Shown: in pieces, positions 49,301 through 59,000 of the stretch
Layout: every line of letters begins with the position of its first letter
How positions within the stretch are numbered: the first letter of the stretch is position 1
Origin: Gnetum montanum
Lineage: Eukaryota; Streptophyta; Gnetopsida; Gnetales; Gnetaceae
Direction: 5' to 3'
DNA: 64,000 nucleotides
NCBI GenBank assembly: GCA_015680685.1
Contig: MNCI01015910.1
Coordinates: 94,617-158,616 of the forward strand
The notes under the pieces: model-generated
The model's input: the letters and a program-made list of their open reading frames with translations, nothing else
What the model was told of the DNA's origin: nothing
Database searches by the model: none
Position numbers and translations under genes: made by a program

Positions 49301-52300
49301 TTTCGGAAGATAAAGAATGGTGATTTAAGGTTTCCAAACTTTACCCTGTCACGTAATGTAGGCCAAGGTTACGATTTTGATGATACAAGCGATATTGGTT
49401 TTGCAACTAGAGTTTTTGGAAGGTAATTCTTGTAACGTACTTAGTTTCCATCATTTGGATTATGGTTGTCTATGCATCTCTGATTGCTTTGGATTGTCTC
49501 TGAATTTCTGTTTTCTACTTTGTAAGTCTGATAAAATCATTCGTGATTGTTTTATTTAAAATTCAGAATTAGCACTTAAATCAACATCATTATTGTAGAC
49601 ATTCTGCTATCCCCTCTGATCTTTCCAAATTTTATTGCTTTAGGATCTTTTGAATTATTGTCGGATAGTAAAAACCCAGTTTACATTTGGAGCTATCCAG
49701 ACATGAATGACTTAACACTGATTTGTGGACATTCTAGACGCCTGACCACTTTTTTATTTGTATTTTATTAGCTGTCTTGCTAATGCTTATGCTTATGACA
49801 GATCTGCTGGTAGAACCACCATATCAGTGTCATTTTCATGTGACTTCATTACAGCAGGAAACAAAAGGAAATCAATTTCATATAAAGCCTATGATACAAT
49901 ATGGGTCATCCCTGATTTACCTTTAGCACTCGGTGTACCAATTACATGGATACTGCCACCATATTATACCACTTCAGAGGTCTTGCCTGAGTGGATTGAA
50001 CCATCTCATAGAAGAGATAATAGAAACACCAGAGGACATGTTATTTATTCTCCATTGATGGTAATGTAATATAAATGATTTTCATTGGTAGACTTGTTTC
50101 ATATTTTTATTAGTTAGTAGTATGATCTCTTGTTTTATGTTGTAGTGTAATGGAACAGATGACAACCCAATTAGTGTCAAGGGTGGTCGTATAAAAACAT
50201 CAGAAAGGAATAGTGTTGGATGCATTGAAGCCAGAGATCGAGCCACTGGGACAACTGAGATTGCTTCTTGTGTCCGAGTTGCTGAGGTTATGTGTTATCT
50301 TTAATTATAAGCATATTCTTTTGTATAAACCACGATGTCTGACTTTAGATCTGTGTATGTGTGTCTGTTCTAATATATTTGGATTATGGCTATGAATGTT
50401 AAATGATTCTTGGTGCTTTTGAATTAAGAAGTTTGACTTCTGAAAGTGGGTTTTGATGCGTATACTACTATTTTAATGATACTTTAAAATTTGTTTTGAG
50501 CGTTTTGGAAGAGAGCAAATGTCTTGAAAACTGGAAAAAGAGCAATCTTGCTTGTGAAGAAAACTATAATGACCAGTTAAAAGGTTACTTTAACAAACAA
50601 TCAAATTTCTTTTAAAATCAGGATAGTAGCATTGTATTAGACTCCAAGGCTCAAAAATGTGACAGAAATCTGGCAATAAACAGTTGGTTGTTTAGAGCAT
50701 TATAGCTTTTAGAGCTACCTTAATTTTTTTTGGAGTATTGTACTGCTGTTTGGTGATAACTTATATGTTGATTACCCTTGAATTTAGGTGTCCAGAATTG
50801 CAGTTGAGACGGAGAGTTTCCCTTATCACTTGGTTGAGCTCTCTGTGGGCACTCAGCAGAATCTTTTACTTGATTACCATGATGGCCTGGGTTTGTTGAT
50901 ATGCTACTGTAGCAACTTGTGCTTATTACTGAAAATATTGTTTGTACTTGTCACAAAAATTGCTTATTTTGATGCCAGCATTTAAACTTGTGCAACATAG
51001 CTTTTAATTTTTTATTTTCATTTTGATGCTTCCAGGCAATTCATTCTATCAGGCACATGGTGCAGTCCCTATAATTGTCGATGTAAACTATCCCGAGGTG
51101 GTATTGGTCAAGGTCTGTGGTGCTGATAATAAGGGAATGTCAAATACTGGGTCACTTTGTGTGGAGGTCTGCTTTCTATGTATGAATTTTTCAATCTGTG
51201 CAATCTAATATATCAGAAATTGTGGCATCTAATGATTCTAACCATAGACCATAGCAGAGCATTTTGACTTTGTTTTTGGATACAATCAGTTTAAATAGTT
51301 AGGCTTTACAACAATAAAAGAGACAAATGAAACTGGATGTTGTGCCATCCACATCTTTTTAAAATGTACCCTGAGCGATTAGAACTATGGAAACAGATTA
51401 AAACTGAAAATGGTTTTGTACTTTTTCAGTTAGGCATTCAGTTTATGTAAACTTCTGTAGTATTTTTACTAGCTTGAATAATTAAAAGATAAAATTTTTA
51501 GGTACTCATAAGCTCCCTGAACTTTGCCAGACAATTTTGCTCACTATTTGCTGATAAGCTAACTAAAACTATTTTTGAGGCATGCATCTCATTAGATATA
51601 AGAATTTCATCATCATCCGTTTGTACAACTAAGCTTCTTCTTCTTCCTTTTTGAATCACGTTAGATTGGCATTTTTCACTAATATTCCAGGTGTTGGCTA
51701 AGTTGGTATGCCATTTTACAAAAACTTTGCAGCAAATCAGCAAACATCATTACCTTTTTACTAATATTGTGAAATCATCCTTCGTGCGTCAACATCCATT
51801 TCGACACAAAATCCAATGGAATCAGTTTTGTAGATTTCATGAATAACGTTAGTAATGTTGCTACCATTTACATTCTCGTTATATGTTTCAAGGTTCTTTT
51901 TCCCAGGGTGTTGCTGTTATTTCTGATTTTATAACAGGGATAATAAAACATGATTATTTGGTGTGATGTCATTGAATATGAGAACCTAAAGCAATGATGT
52001 GAGTGTCACCAGCCATATTCAGGTCATGTTGGACCCCAAATATTTGATTGATAGTTTGTAAATAGTTAACAGAACAGCATTGCATATTGTAAACCATAGG
52101 AATTGAAATTGTAACCTGTACCTCAGAAGTCACAAAGTCCTTGTTTTTCTTCTGGATTTTTGTATGGTGGTTTCGTAAAAGTATGGCTGTTTTTGCTTGA
52201 AAAGAAATTCTGATAGGCATTTGTTGTTTGAGTCACCATTGTATACTCACATTTCTCGTTAATGATGCATGGATATCTTTCTGTAAAGAATTGAATTTTA

Positions 52301-55300
52301 CTCTATTCTTTGTGAGCCATTTACAGGCCTTGCGTCAAGGAAAAGCTCTGGTTCGTGTGACAATGCAGAGTAATCCACCTTCAGTTAATTTTATTTTGGT
52401 ATTCCTTTATCTCTCAAACTAGATTCCGGTCTTGTCATTGTATTCACTTGTTGATTCTCTTGTTTTACAAAGTGTTCGATGATTAAATTATTTCAGATTA
52501 ATGTGTTGTAGCTGTTTTTCAGATTCAAGTTGGCGCATACATCAGTCCTCAAAATCCAGTTCTTCTCGTTGGTGGCCGGCTTAATTTCACCCTAACTGGA
52601 AAGGGTAAGAATCTATGCATAAGAATTAAGTGTTTCTGTATTTTTGGCTTTTTCGACATGAGGTTAGGATTTTTTTTACATTTCATCTATTTTACATTAG
52701 CTGGTCATGTAATAAATCGCTTATGCCTCTGTGTTGATTATTAAGATCAAGAGTTCCTGGATGAACTACAAATCAATAGTTTGTGATTAATAAATTTTTC
52801 TTTGTATCAGTTATTAGAAAAGAAAATGCATATGTTTAGAACATTTTTTTTTAAAGTCATCATTGATTTATTACGGGTTTACTGCTTAATTTTAACCCAA
52901 AATATGCCTCCTGATTGCAGTGGTTTGGGGCTTAACTCCTTAACTAGGCAGATCCCAAAAATATCTAGGAAACTAATGATTACACGACACCTCAGTTAAT
53001 CCAAAGACCCATTCTTAAGTAAATAATAATAATCCACCATTTTTTAAGGCACCACATAATTCACACAGCATGAATTGCATAAGGGAACATAGTTTGGAGG
53101 GGTCCTTTACCACCCCGAGTATCTTCGTAATGTCCAAACGTAGCAATACCTCGTGGATTGACCAGACTATGGAACCTTCTTTATTTAAAACTTTGGTTTC
53201 TTATCTGATCCCAATCAAAATCCTATTTGATCATTTTTGAGAATTTTTTTGTTTATTTGTTATTAATTTTCAAACTATTTTTTTGTTAAAAATTTTAAAT
53301 CCTTTTATGAAGGCCTTTACCCACAATTCGTATCCATCTTCGGTAGAAGTTCTTAATCATCAATGACCTTTAAGAGATTAAAAGAACCGGATGATTGTTT
53401 GTGAGTTTCTCCTACATAGCCTAATCTTTGCCATAAGAGTCGGAACACGTGCCTTTCATTTCAGAGTTAGGGAACTTTCCAACGTGGTAGGTCATCAAGG
53501 CTTAAAACATGTATGAAGTCTCTATTAATTCAGCAGATCTTCAGTACAGATATTATTTAAGTATATCCATTATGAATAACTATTGTTTAACCTGTAAAAG
53601 CCACTTTTGAAATTTTTGGCGTTTCAAACCTAAAAACAAATAAAAGAAATCAAGAAAATGTTCTTTTTAGTTCTAATATCAAGGCCTTACAGAATTTGGC
53701 AACCTGGGAATTGAAAATTGAAATGGCAGTATAAGATACATGTTCAAGTTTTCATGGTATTAAGACAGCTAATTTTGTGGTTGAGAAAATTTCATGGTAT
53801 TAACATATAATCACAAAATATTAGATGATTCGCTCAGAAGTTTCATTCTGGAAAACTACTTATTTTTGGTTGGTCAGGCTTTCGTGGAAGTGAACAGGGG
53901 CAATGGACTAGCTCAGATGAGGATGTTGTTGTGGTCGAAGGTGCATCTGGGGAAATAAGAGCCACTGGCGAGGGAACTGCCCAAGGTCCACCTTTTTGCT
54001 TTTGGGTTGCATATTAATGCCTTTGCTCTTTTTTGGTTGCTCTTAGTTTCTTCAGGTTGCTAACATATTGGTCTTGCTGCAGTTATGTTTAAAAGTACAA
54101 GGATATCTGCATATACTACTGTTACAGTTGTTAAGGTTGCCTCTATAACTGTTTCATCTTCTCATGACTTTTTGACAAATGTACCATTTCCTGAAGGTGG
54201 TTATAATTTTTCCATAAAATTCAGGTAAATGTGTTTATTTTTGAAATTTGTTATACAATGGGTCATGTTGCATATTCGTGTCTATGCTCAACCTAGATTA
54301 CCAACCTGGGTATCTGTTTTTCTTTCCTATTTTGTGCATTTCGTAACTGGAATTGGAATATACTGGGATGTGGAGTAAAAATATCTATTATGTATCTGAG
54401 AAGTCAAAAGGATGCCAAATTTTCTTTCCTGAAGATTTAAGTGCACACTGGAGAGGCCTTTTATTGGAGAAAAACAGCACAGTGGAGCAAATGGATAGAC
54501 AATTAACTTGTGAGATAAAGCACAAAGATAATAAAACCAAAGTATCTTGAAAATAATGAAGTGTAAAACCAAAACCAAAACTAAAACAGCAGCTGAAGCA
54601 AACTAGCATATAAGGGAAGATTTACAAGGTAAAACCCTCAAGAACAAAAGGAAATCTATACAGGAGAAGGCCAGCTCTCATTATTTAATTGATCCAAATG
54701 AGGTGTTTGCCTACGATGACTAAGGGATCCAACCATTAAAAGAGGCAAATCCATGTTACAAACTCTAATTTAGAAGGATCTCTACAATGTAGAACATTCC
54801 AGTAAAACAGTTCTAGAATAAAAGCAGATCCTACAGAACCATCTAGAAAGAACCCATTAACTAACAATGCCCCTTATAAAAAGACCTGCTTACACAGGGA
54901 ACAGAGAAGTTAGGACGAGCATTAGCCAACCATGTATGTGGAACCCAAGTATGCATTTTCTATTACAAACTTGGGAGTAACCATAATGATAGGGGCTTTA
55001 GCTGGGGAATGTTCCTGACCTGCTTACACAGGGAACAGAGAAGTTAGGACGAGCATTAGCCAACCATGTATGTGGAACCCAAGTATGCATTTCCTATTAC
55101 AAACTTGGGAGTAACCATAATGATAGGGGCTTTAGCTGGGGAATGTTCCTGGAGTTACCCTGCAACATGGGATAAAGATGTTTCCAGAGCGATGCCTACA
55201 TTGATTTGGTTGAAAGTGCTGGCTACAGAGGTTTCGAAACTTGGTGTAGAAAGTTGGTTTTTAGGATGTTGATGAGAATTGCACTTTTTTCATGAACTCC

Positions 55301-58300
55301 GGTGCTTGGGAAATGAGGGAAGAAGGCATTCCCCCCAAAAACCAGGAGCGGGGAACCCAGAAGAAAGATAATAGTCAACCATTAACCAGAGAGGAGGAAC
55401 CCATTTTGGATAAGGGCCCACCACAAAACTACCAGGAGCATCCTTTCCCTCAAAGCGGGAATCATAGGGACCTTCAGTCTCTCCAAAAAAGAATGGGAAA
55501 CCATGTTTACTCATTTGTGTTGACTAGATGCCCAGTGGATGCATATAGCCATCTAGGTTCCCCCTTGCCAAAACCCCAAATTCATAACACTTTTTTTGAT
55601 ATGCTTAATTAATATATATTTAATACCATATTTACTTACTTTAAGTTGCTTATTTCTACCCATTCCTCATAAGCGTCTATGTTTTGAGTTAGTTATATAC
55701 ATACTTTGTGCATTTGTTGAAATATTACTGAACTTTGAATAAAACTTTTATGCTTTTGAAAAATAATTCTGATTTAGTGACATTGACTTAGCACATCTGG
55801 TTGACAAATTGCTAATATGACTAGTGAATTTGCAGATACTTTCATGATTGAAATCACTGCTATAAATCTATTGATTGGTTTATAATTATAATTTTAAATT
55901 TTTAATTAATAATGTTTTAATTTTATTGTTTTGTCTATAATTTTTGCCATTCTAGTGACCTGCATGGACAGAATTACAATGCATTGGGTGAGGATCTTAT
56001 TGCTTCTTATGAATGCCATGTTGATCCAGCTTATATTGGGTAATAATTTGTTCCCATGTGCCCTTCCTCTGCACAAAGTTTTTTATGTTTTTGAGTATTA
56101 ATTTCTTATTTCATTGGTTATTCTACTATTTGCAACAGACATTGTAGGGCTTGGAGAGACATTGTGACAGGATCTCTATATTGTATATTTGTTCCATATA
56201 CACCAGACCATCTGGTTCGCACATTTTCAAGTTTGAGAGATGCTGGCCAAAGATTTCAATATGGTGATCAAAACGGACTTCTTGAAATTTCCATTGTAGC
56301 ACGTCTTAGAGGTGCAAAAGAAGTGTATGGTTTGACCAATGTTATTTTCAAGGGTGGTTTTTCAGTAGTCGGTGCACGTGAGGTAAGAATTTCCCTTTTT
56401 TTGGGAAATTTTTCTTTTTATTATTGCATGGGAATGGAATTTGAGAGTCAGGTTTGGAACTTGTGAAAATTATTTGGTAACTGGGACTTTCCGTAACTTC
56501 TTATATTAAGATCACCTTTGTCCAAACTGAATCCTCTTCCAGTGTTATTTGATCACTTATTACTAAATTGTTCAATAAGTCTTTTATGACCTTGGGTGCT
56601 TCTTGTCATCATCATTCTAGCATTTGTCCTAACAAATATAGGTTTTGTGGAATTGCGATGTGGCAATCTTCTCTGAGGGTTTCATTGTTTGATTGTCTTT
56701 TAACATGACCTAACCATCTAAGCCGTTATTTTTATACCTTATATGTAATTGAAGCCACTCTAGCTCTTCCTCCAATATTTGTATTCTCTTGTCCATGCAG
56801 CATCTATTTAAGCATTCACATATCTGCCACACTGATTTGTTACTCATGCCACTTTTTTTACATCCCAACATTTTCATACACATTTCGGCCATATGAAAAT
56901 TTCCTTTTAGTTTTGGTGGAATCCTTTTATCACATAAAATACCACTAGTGTATCTTCATTTTAACCATCCTGTCTGAATCCTATTTCTTATTGCTTTATC
57001 AATTTCATATTGGAGTGTTGATCCCAGGCAATGGAAATGTTTTCATAGAAGGATTTTTTGACATTGAATTGTTGCTTGTATTTTGTCATGCTTTTCATAC
57101 ATTCACTGAATCACATGTCATGTATTTTCTCTCACTTCTACTAATTTTTAAGGCTTTTGATTCTAGAGCCATCTTCACTTTTACAAAGCAACGTTTTCTC
57201 AAGATGCATCAACAACGTTTTCTCAAAATGCATCAACTAACACTACAAATAACATACAACAAGGGATTTTATCCTATATTTTCTTAGTTTGTCCATAACA
57301 ATAGCAAACAAGTATCAACTCTTTAGTTTGTCCATAACAATAGCAAACATGCATGGGCTCCTTTGATGCAGATCAAGATGTGTCCTCTATATGTATATTG
57401 TTTTGGTATTCTTCTTATTCTCTCTGTTATAATAATATCAGCAGAGGATTACAGCAACAGAATGTTCTACACTTTATCATCCATTAATTTGGTTGTTTCA
57501 ATAATTCAAATTATGTGTCTAATGAAACTTCGTTTTATATTTGTTACTTTTTCTTGTATTATATTACTTGAAGTTTTTTGAATTTTCACGCTCATCGTTG
57601 TGAGGGTCTGAAATATAATAAATTGAAAAGTGTACTATCATTTTACCTTCGTCACGTAGACTTCTTTGAGCTTATTTTTTATTTAACTGTCGTCGTCAAG
57701 GACAGCATCTTGCTATAACTTCTGATTGGTGTGGTTTTTTCCAGCTTTACTTTACTGCAGCATCAAACGTTAGCAGCCTTACCATTGTTGGTAGTGTTGG
57801 TATGTGTTTACTGTTCCAGTTTACGAAGTATTAAATATTCTATTCAATGACATATTTTTCTAAGAAGTTTTGCATTTTGTCTTTCAGGAGCTATCAAGTT
57901 TTATTGGCAGGCAAAAGACCATATTATACTTAACCGAGTCAGCTACAGAAATATGGGTGTTGGTGCGGTAGCAAAATATGAGGTAGTAGATATGAATCTT
58001 TGATCTATAAATGTCTATGGTTTCTAGCTTTGTTTGCCTTCTGCCTTTATAAGATTCTTTTTAATCTTTAATATTTTCATTTTTTAAATTAATGTATAAA
58101 TTTCACTGACATGTCAGGTGAAAGTAATAAAGCAAGAATCTTTTAAGGACAAGTTAGAGATCTTTCTTCCAACTACTGGTAACGAGTTTAGAACTTTTTT
58201 CTTAGTGGTGTACATTTCATGTTTTCTAAACATTAATTTTATGGATGTTGCGACAAATATCTGAATGTTTCAGCACATGTTTGGGAAGCTATTTATAGAC

Positions 58301-58771
58301 TTGCTTGTCATTTTACCCACATAAGTATGACTTCATTCTAATACTTTGTCTGTCATTTACTAAGGCCAAAAGGTAGAGATTCCGGTGCAGTATGATCCTG
58401 GGAAATTTAGTGGCACAATAAGTTCATTTGGCTTTACTACTATAATTGTTGGCACTGTAGCTCTGGTGGTACTTTCAACATTCATTTATCTCAGGTTGAT
58501 TGAAAAACAAGAGGTAGCCAGGCAGACAGCAGCTGAATTTAATAGAGAGAGGACTTCTGATACTCGTTATGCAGATGAAACAAGAACCCTACAGAGACCT
58601 CTTCATAGAAGAACCCCACAAACTCCTCCTCCTCAATCACAGCAAGGATTGTTTCCTCAGCCGAGAACCCCACCACAACCCTACACTGATTATATTAGAA
58701 GAACAATGGATCATACCCCCCACTTCAAGAGAAACGGTGTACGGCGTCTTGATCCATCTTATAGCTATTAG
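25195..58771 (+). CDS. NUP210: Nuclear pore membrane glycoprotein 210 (gp210), complete 37-exon gene
   Basis: gp210 is a type I membrane nucleoporin that anchors the nuclear pore complex in the pore membrane, with most of its mass in the perinuclear lumen. I assembled these exons by reading frame, splice sites and family similarity: 25195-25397, 27385-27650, 30223-30398, 30515-30731, 31632-31978, 42131-42337, 42425-42563, 42647-42795, 42984-43095, 43191-43798, 43902-44025, 44196-44479, 46134-46259, 46415-46477, 46646-46837, 47566-47625, 47733-47801, 47896-48045, 48204-48323, 48567-48686, 48805-48960, 49131-49193, 49292-49422, 49802-50060, 50146-50286, 50788-50890, 51036-51166, 52327-52398, 52523-52604, 53878-53985, 54083-54224, 55956-56039, 56139-56382, 57745-57799, 57888-57982, 58118-58178, 58365-58771. 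They join to 6066 nt, or 2021 residues plus stop, with no internal stop, close to the length I recall for plant gp210. Hallmarks are the N-terminal LQGTDGCFSW and WDHHDILSV motifs, a BIG2-like domain near residues 1184-1292 and a transmembrane segment near 1909-1930. All introns end in AG. All begin with GT except possibly intron 9. The gene appears functional. Confidence 0.97.
25398..27384 (+). other. NUP210 intron 1
   Basis: About 2.0 kb of AT-rich intron between a GTGAGT donor and an AACAG acceptor. I see no coding, RNA or mobile-element signal in it. Confidence 0.85.
27385..31978 (+). CDS. NUP210: NUP210 exons 2-5: N-terminal luminal region
   Basis: Exons 27385-27650, 30223-30398, 30515-30731 and 31632-31978 encode residues of about 68-403. 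Exon 2 completes the tryptophan split by intron 1 and continues with TWDHHDILSVIPEYNETN, which contains an N-E-T glycosylation sequon. KISRIQIFHHSVKLDLDG is a strongly conserved gp210 segment. Exons 4 and 5 contain an Ig-like stretch (residues of about 260-350, with TSVASIDSSRGIVNANSIG) of the kind repeated through the gp210 lumen. Exon 5 has a weak donor, GAG|GTTTTTGG, and precedes the largest intron of the gene. Confidence 0.94.
27651..30222 (+). other. NUP210 intron 2
   Basis: About 2.6 kb. The acceptor is TCTCTTGCAG. A 74-codon open frame on the minus strand (29586-29810) has no family I recognise, and nothing else is supportable. Confidence 0.85.
30732..31631 (+). other. NUP210 intron 4
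   Basis: 0.9 kb of AT-rich sequence with no recognisable content. Confidence 0.8.
31979..42130 (+). other. NUP210 intron 5, largest intron (about 10.2 kb)
   Basis: Bounded by the donor GAG|GTTTTTGG and the acceptor TTTTTTCAG. It makes up almost a third of the gene. It holds a minus-strand LINE fragment near 40.75-41.30 kb. Around 35.33-35.63 kb a T-rich stretch ending in an A-rich tail could be the 3' end of another retroposon, but I cannot assign it. The rest is unassigned AT-rich DNA with only short spurious open frames. Confidence 0.85.
40754..41301 (-). pseudogene. LINE (non-LTR retrotransposon) C-terminal fragment in NUP210 intron 5
   Basis: On the minus strand, antisense to NUP210, two overlapping frames read into each other across a frameshift near 41.1 kb. 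The downstream part contains GSHYFRIETGRWIQIP followed by EERTCCLCNQ, AIEDEHHIFLECP. This is the cysteine/histidine motif (C-x2-C ... H-x4-5-C type) found after the reverse transcriptase of plant and animal LINEs. Only the C-terminal end survives, so this is a 5'-truncated, frameshifted and inactive copy. Confidence 0.75.
42131..44479 (+). CDS. NUP210: NUP210 exons 6-12: central luminal region
   Basis: Exons 42131-42337, 42425-42563, 42647-42795, 42984-43095, 43191-43798, 43902-44025 and 44196-44479 encode residues of about 404-944. Exon 10 (608 nt) is the largest internal exon. It contains SRCDAFNSFIQWQI and FSGFGKDYYADLGVP, which I recognise as family-conserved. Exon 8 carries an Ig-like strand pattern (HSSDTTVLSVISPGVFQA). 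Several N-x-S/T sequons are visible, for example in NNTSW and in HNTSGQ, as expected for a luminal glycoprotein. The end of exon 9 is ambiguous by one codon (see the intron 9 finding). Confidence 0.94.
44480..46133 (+). other. NUP210 intron 12
   Basis: 1.65 kb. Reading through the exon 12 donor gives a short extension and then a stop. No element is identified. The acceptor is TTTTTCTGCAG. Confidence 0.8.
46134..48960 (+). CDS. NUP210: NUP210 exons 13-21, including the BIG2-like domain
   Basis: Exons 46134-46259, 46415-46477, 46646-46837, 47566-47625, 47733-47801, 47896-48045, 48204-48323, 48567-48686 and 48805-48960 encode residues of about 945-1296. All junctions in this block are phase 0. 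Exons 19-21 form a BIG2-type Ig-like fold, the domain that databases annotate in gp210: VYGPLLVHPSSLFLVPG, then VVIEYSSVNNTIAKVDG, then the GKVLAISSGNT step and SLRAHAYNAAG. Exon 16 is only 60 nt and is fixed by the motif VTDVEWIKLVLPEE and by frame. Confidence 0.93.
46838..47565 (+). other. NUP210 intron 15
   Basis: 0.73 kb, AT-rich with homopolymer T and A runs. An alternative AG at 47538-47552 is rejected because it brings an in-frame stop. The acceptor used is CATGCAG at 47559-47565. Confidence 0.75.
49131..58178 (+). CDS. NUP210: NUP210 exons 22-36: C-terminal luminal region
   Basis: Exons 22-36 encode residues of about 1297-1886. Exon 24 (259 nt) carries TISVSFSCDF and the WVIPDLPLALGVPITWILPP stretch typical of gp210. 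Exons 32 and 33 contain LIASYECHVDPAYIG and HCRAWRDIVTGSLYCIFVPY, conserved before the membrane-proximal part. Exon 34 (55 nt) and exon 36 (61 nt) are small and supported by frame continuity (phases 0/1 and 0/1). Donors are mostly GTA(A/T)N; several are weak (GTTATG after exon 25, GTTATT after exon 22). Confidence 0.92.
50287..52326 (+). other. NUP210 introns 25-27 region
   Basis: Introns 50287-50787, 50891-51035 and 51167-52326 flank exons 26 and 27. They are AT-rich with no recognisable genes or repeats. Confidence 0.75.
52605..53877 (+). other. NUP210 intron 29
   Basis: 1.27 kb. The part from about 52.9 to 53.5 kb is less AT-rich than its surroundings and could be an inserted repeat, but no family features, terminal repeats or coding motifs are visible. 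Confidence 0.7.
54225..55955 (+). other. NUP210 intron 31
   Basis: 1.73 kb. It contains a 134-bp tandem duplication (54883-55150). A GC-richer segment runs to about 55.6 kb and has open frames of 74 and 106 codons on opposite strands that I do not recognise. The composition shift suggests inserted DNA. Confidence 0.7.
54883..55150. repeat. 134-bp direct tandem duplication in NUP210 intron 31
   Basis: The copies 54883-55016 and 55017-55150 abut exactly, both starting GACCTGCTTACACAGG and ending GGGGAATGTTCCT. The one difference I could find by eye is T versus C within GCATTTTCTA / GCATTTCCTA. Such near identity indicates a recent duplication or an assembly artefact. Confidence 0.93.
56383..57744 (+). 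other. NUP210 intron 33
   Basis: 1.36 kb. It carries a minus-strand LINE remnant (56640-56905) and two small direct duplications. One is a 24-nt unit near 57189-57237 (AACGTTTTCTCAA plus G/ATGCATCAAC). The other is a 26-nt unit starting TAGTTTGTCCATAAC at 57285 and again at 57324. Confidence 0.8.
56640..56905 (-). pseudogene. RTE-like LINE reverse-transcriptase C-terminus remnant
   Basis: The minus strand reads AEMCMKMLGCKKSGMSNKSV. After a one-base frame change it reads RLRWLGHVKRQ. The pattern AEMRxLRxxxGxxxxDxxRN ... RLRWxGHVxRR is the C-terminal signature of RTE-type LINE reverse transcriptases. The copy is short and frameshifted. It lies antisense in intron 33 of NUP210. Confidence 0.65.
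58365..58771 (+). CDS. NUP210: NUP210 exon 37: transmembrane segment and pore-facing tail
   Basis: The last exon encodes residues of about 1887-2021 and ends with TAG. A single hydrophobic helix (FTTIIVGTVALVVLSTFIYL, residues of about 1910-1929) is followed by the basic/polar stop-transfer sequence RLIEKQ. The tail of about 90 residues is rich in Pro, Gln, Arg and Thr and contains four Thr-Pro dipeptides. In the family this tail faces the pore side. The helix position close to the C-terminus matches gp210 topology. Confidence 0.95.
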
Positions 58772-59000
58772 GCATTGTTCAGCGAGTTATTATGCTTCTA
58801 CGTACCATGTTTCTGAAAACAAAATGTTTGTGCCTCCTGTGTCCTTTTGTATGTCAACTGATGAATGAATTGCAGTTGCTTTAAATGGCAATGAAAATTT
58901 TCGTAATAGCAGGGGATTCAGTTGTTTTGAAGGTTTTATGCGATAGTTCATTTAATGCCAGTGCACAAGACTGCATAGTAAATTTTAGGGATTACATTCT
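58772..59000 (+). other. NUP210 3' UTR, approximate
   Basis: No AATAAA is present soon after the stop. AATGAA-type words at about 58864-58895 could act as the weak near-upstream signals common in plants. The cleavage site is not resolved. Confidence 0.45.
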
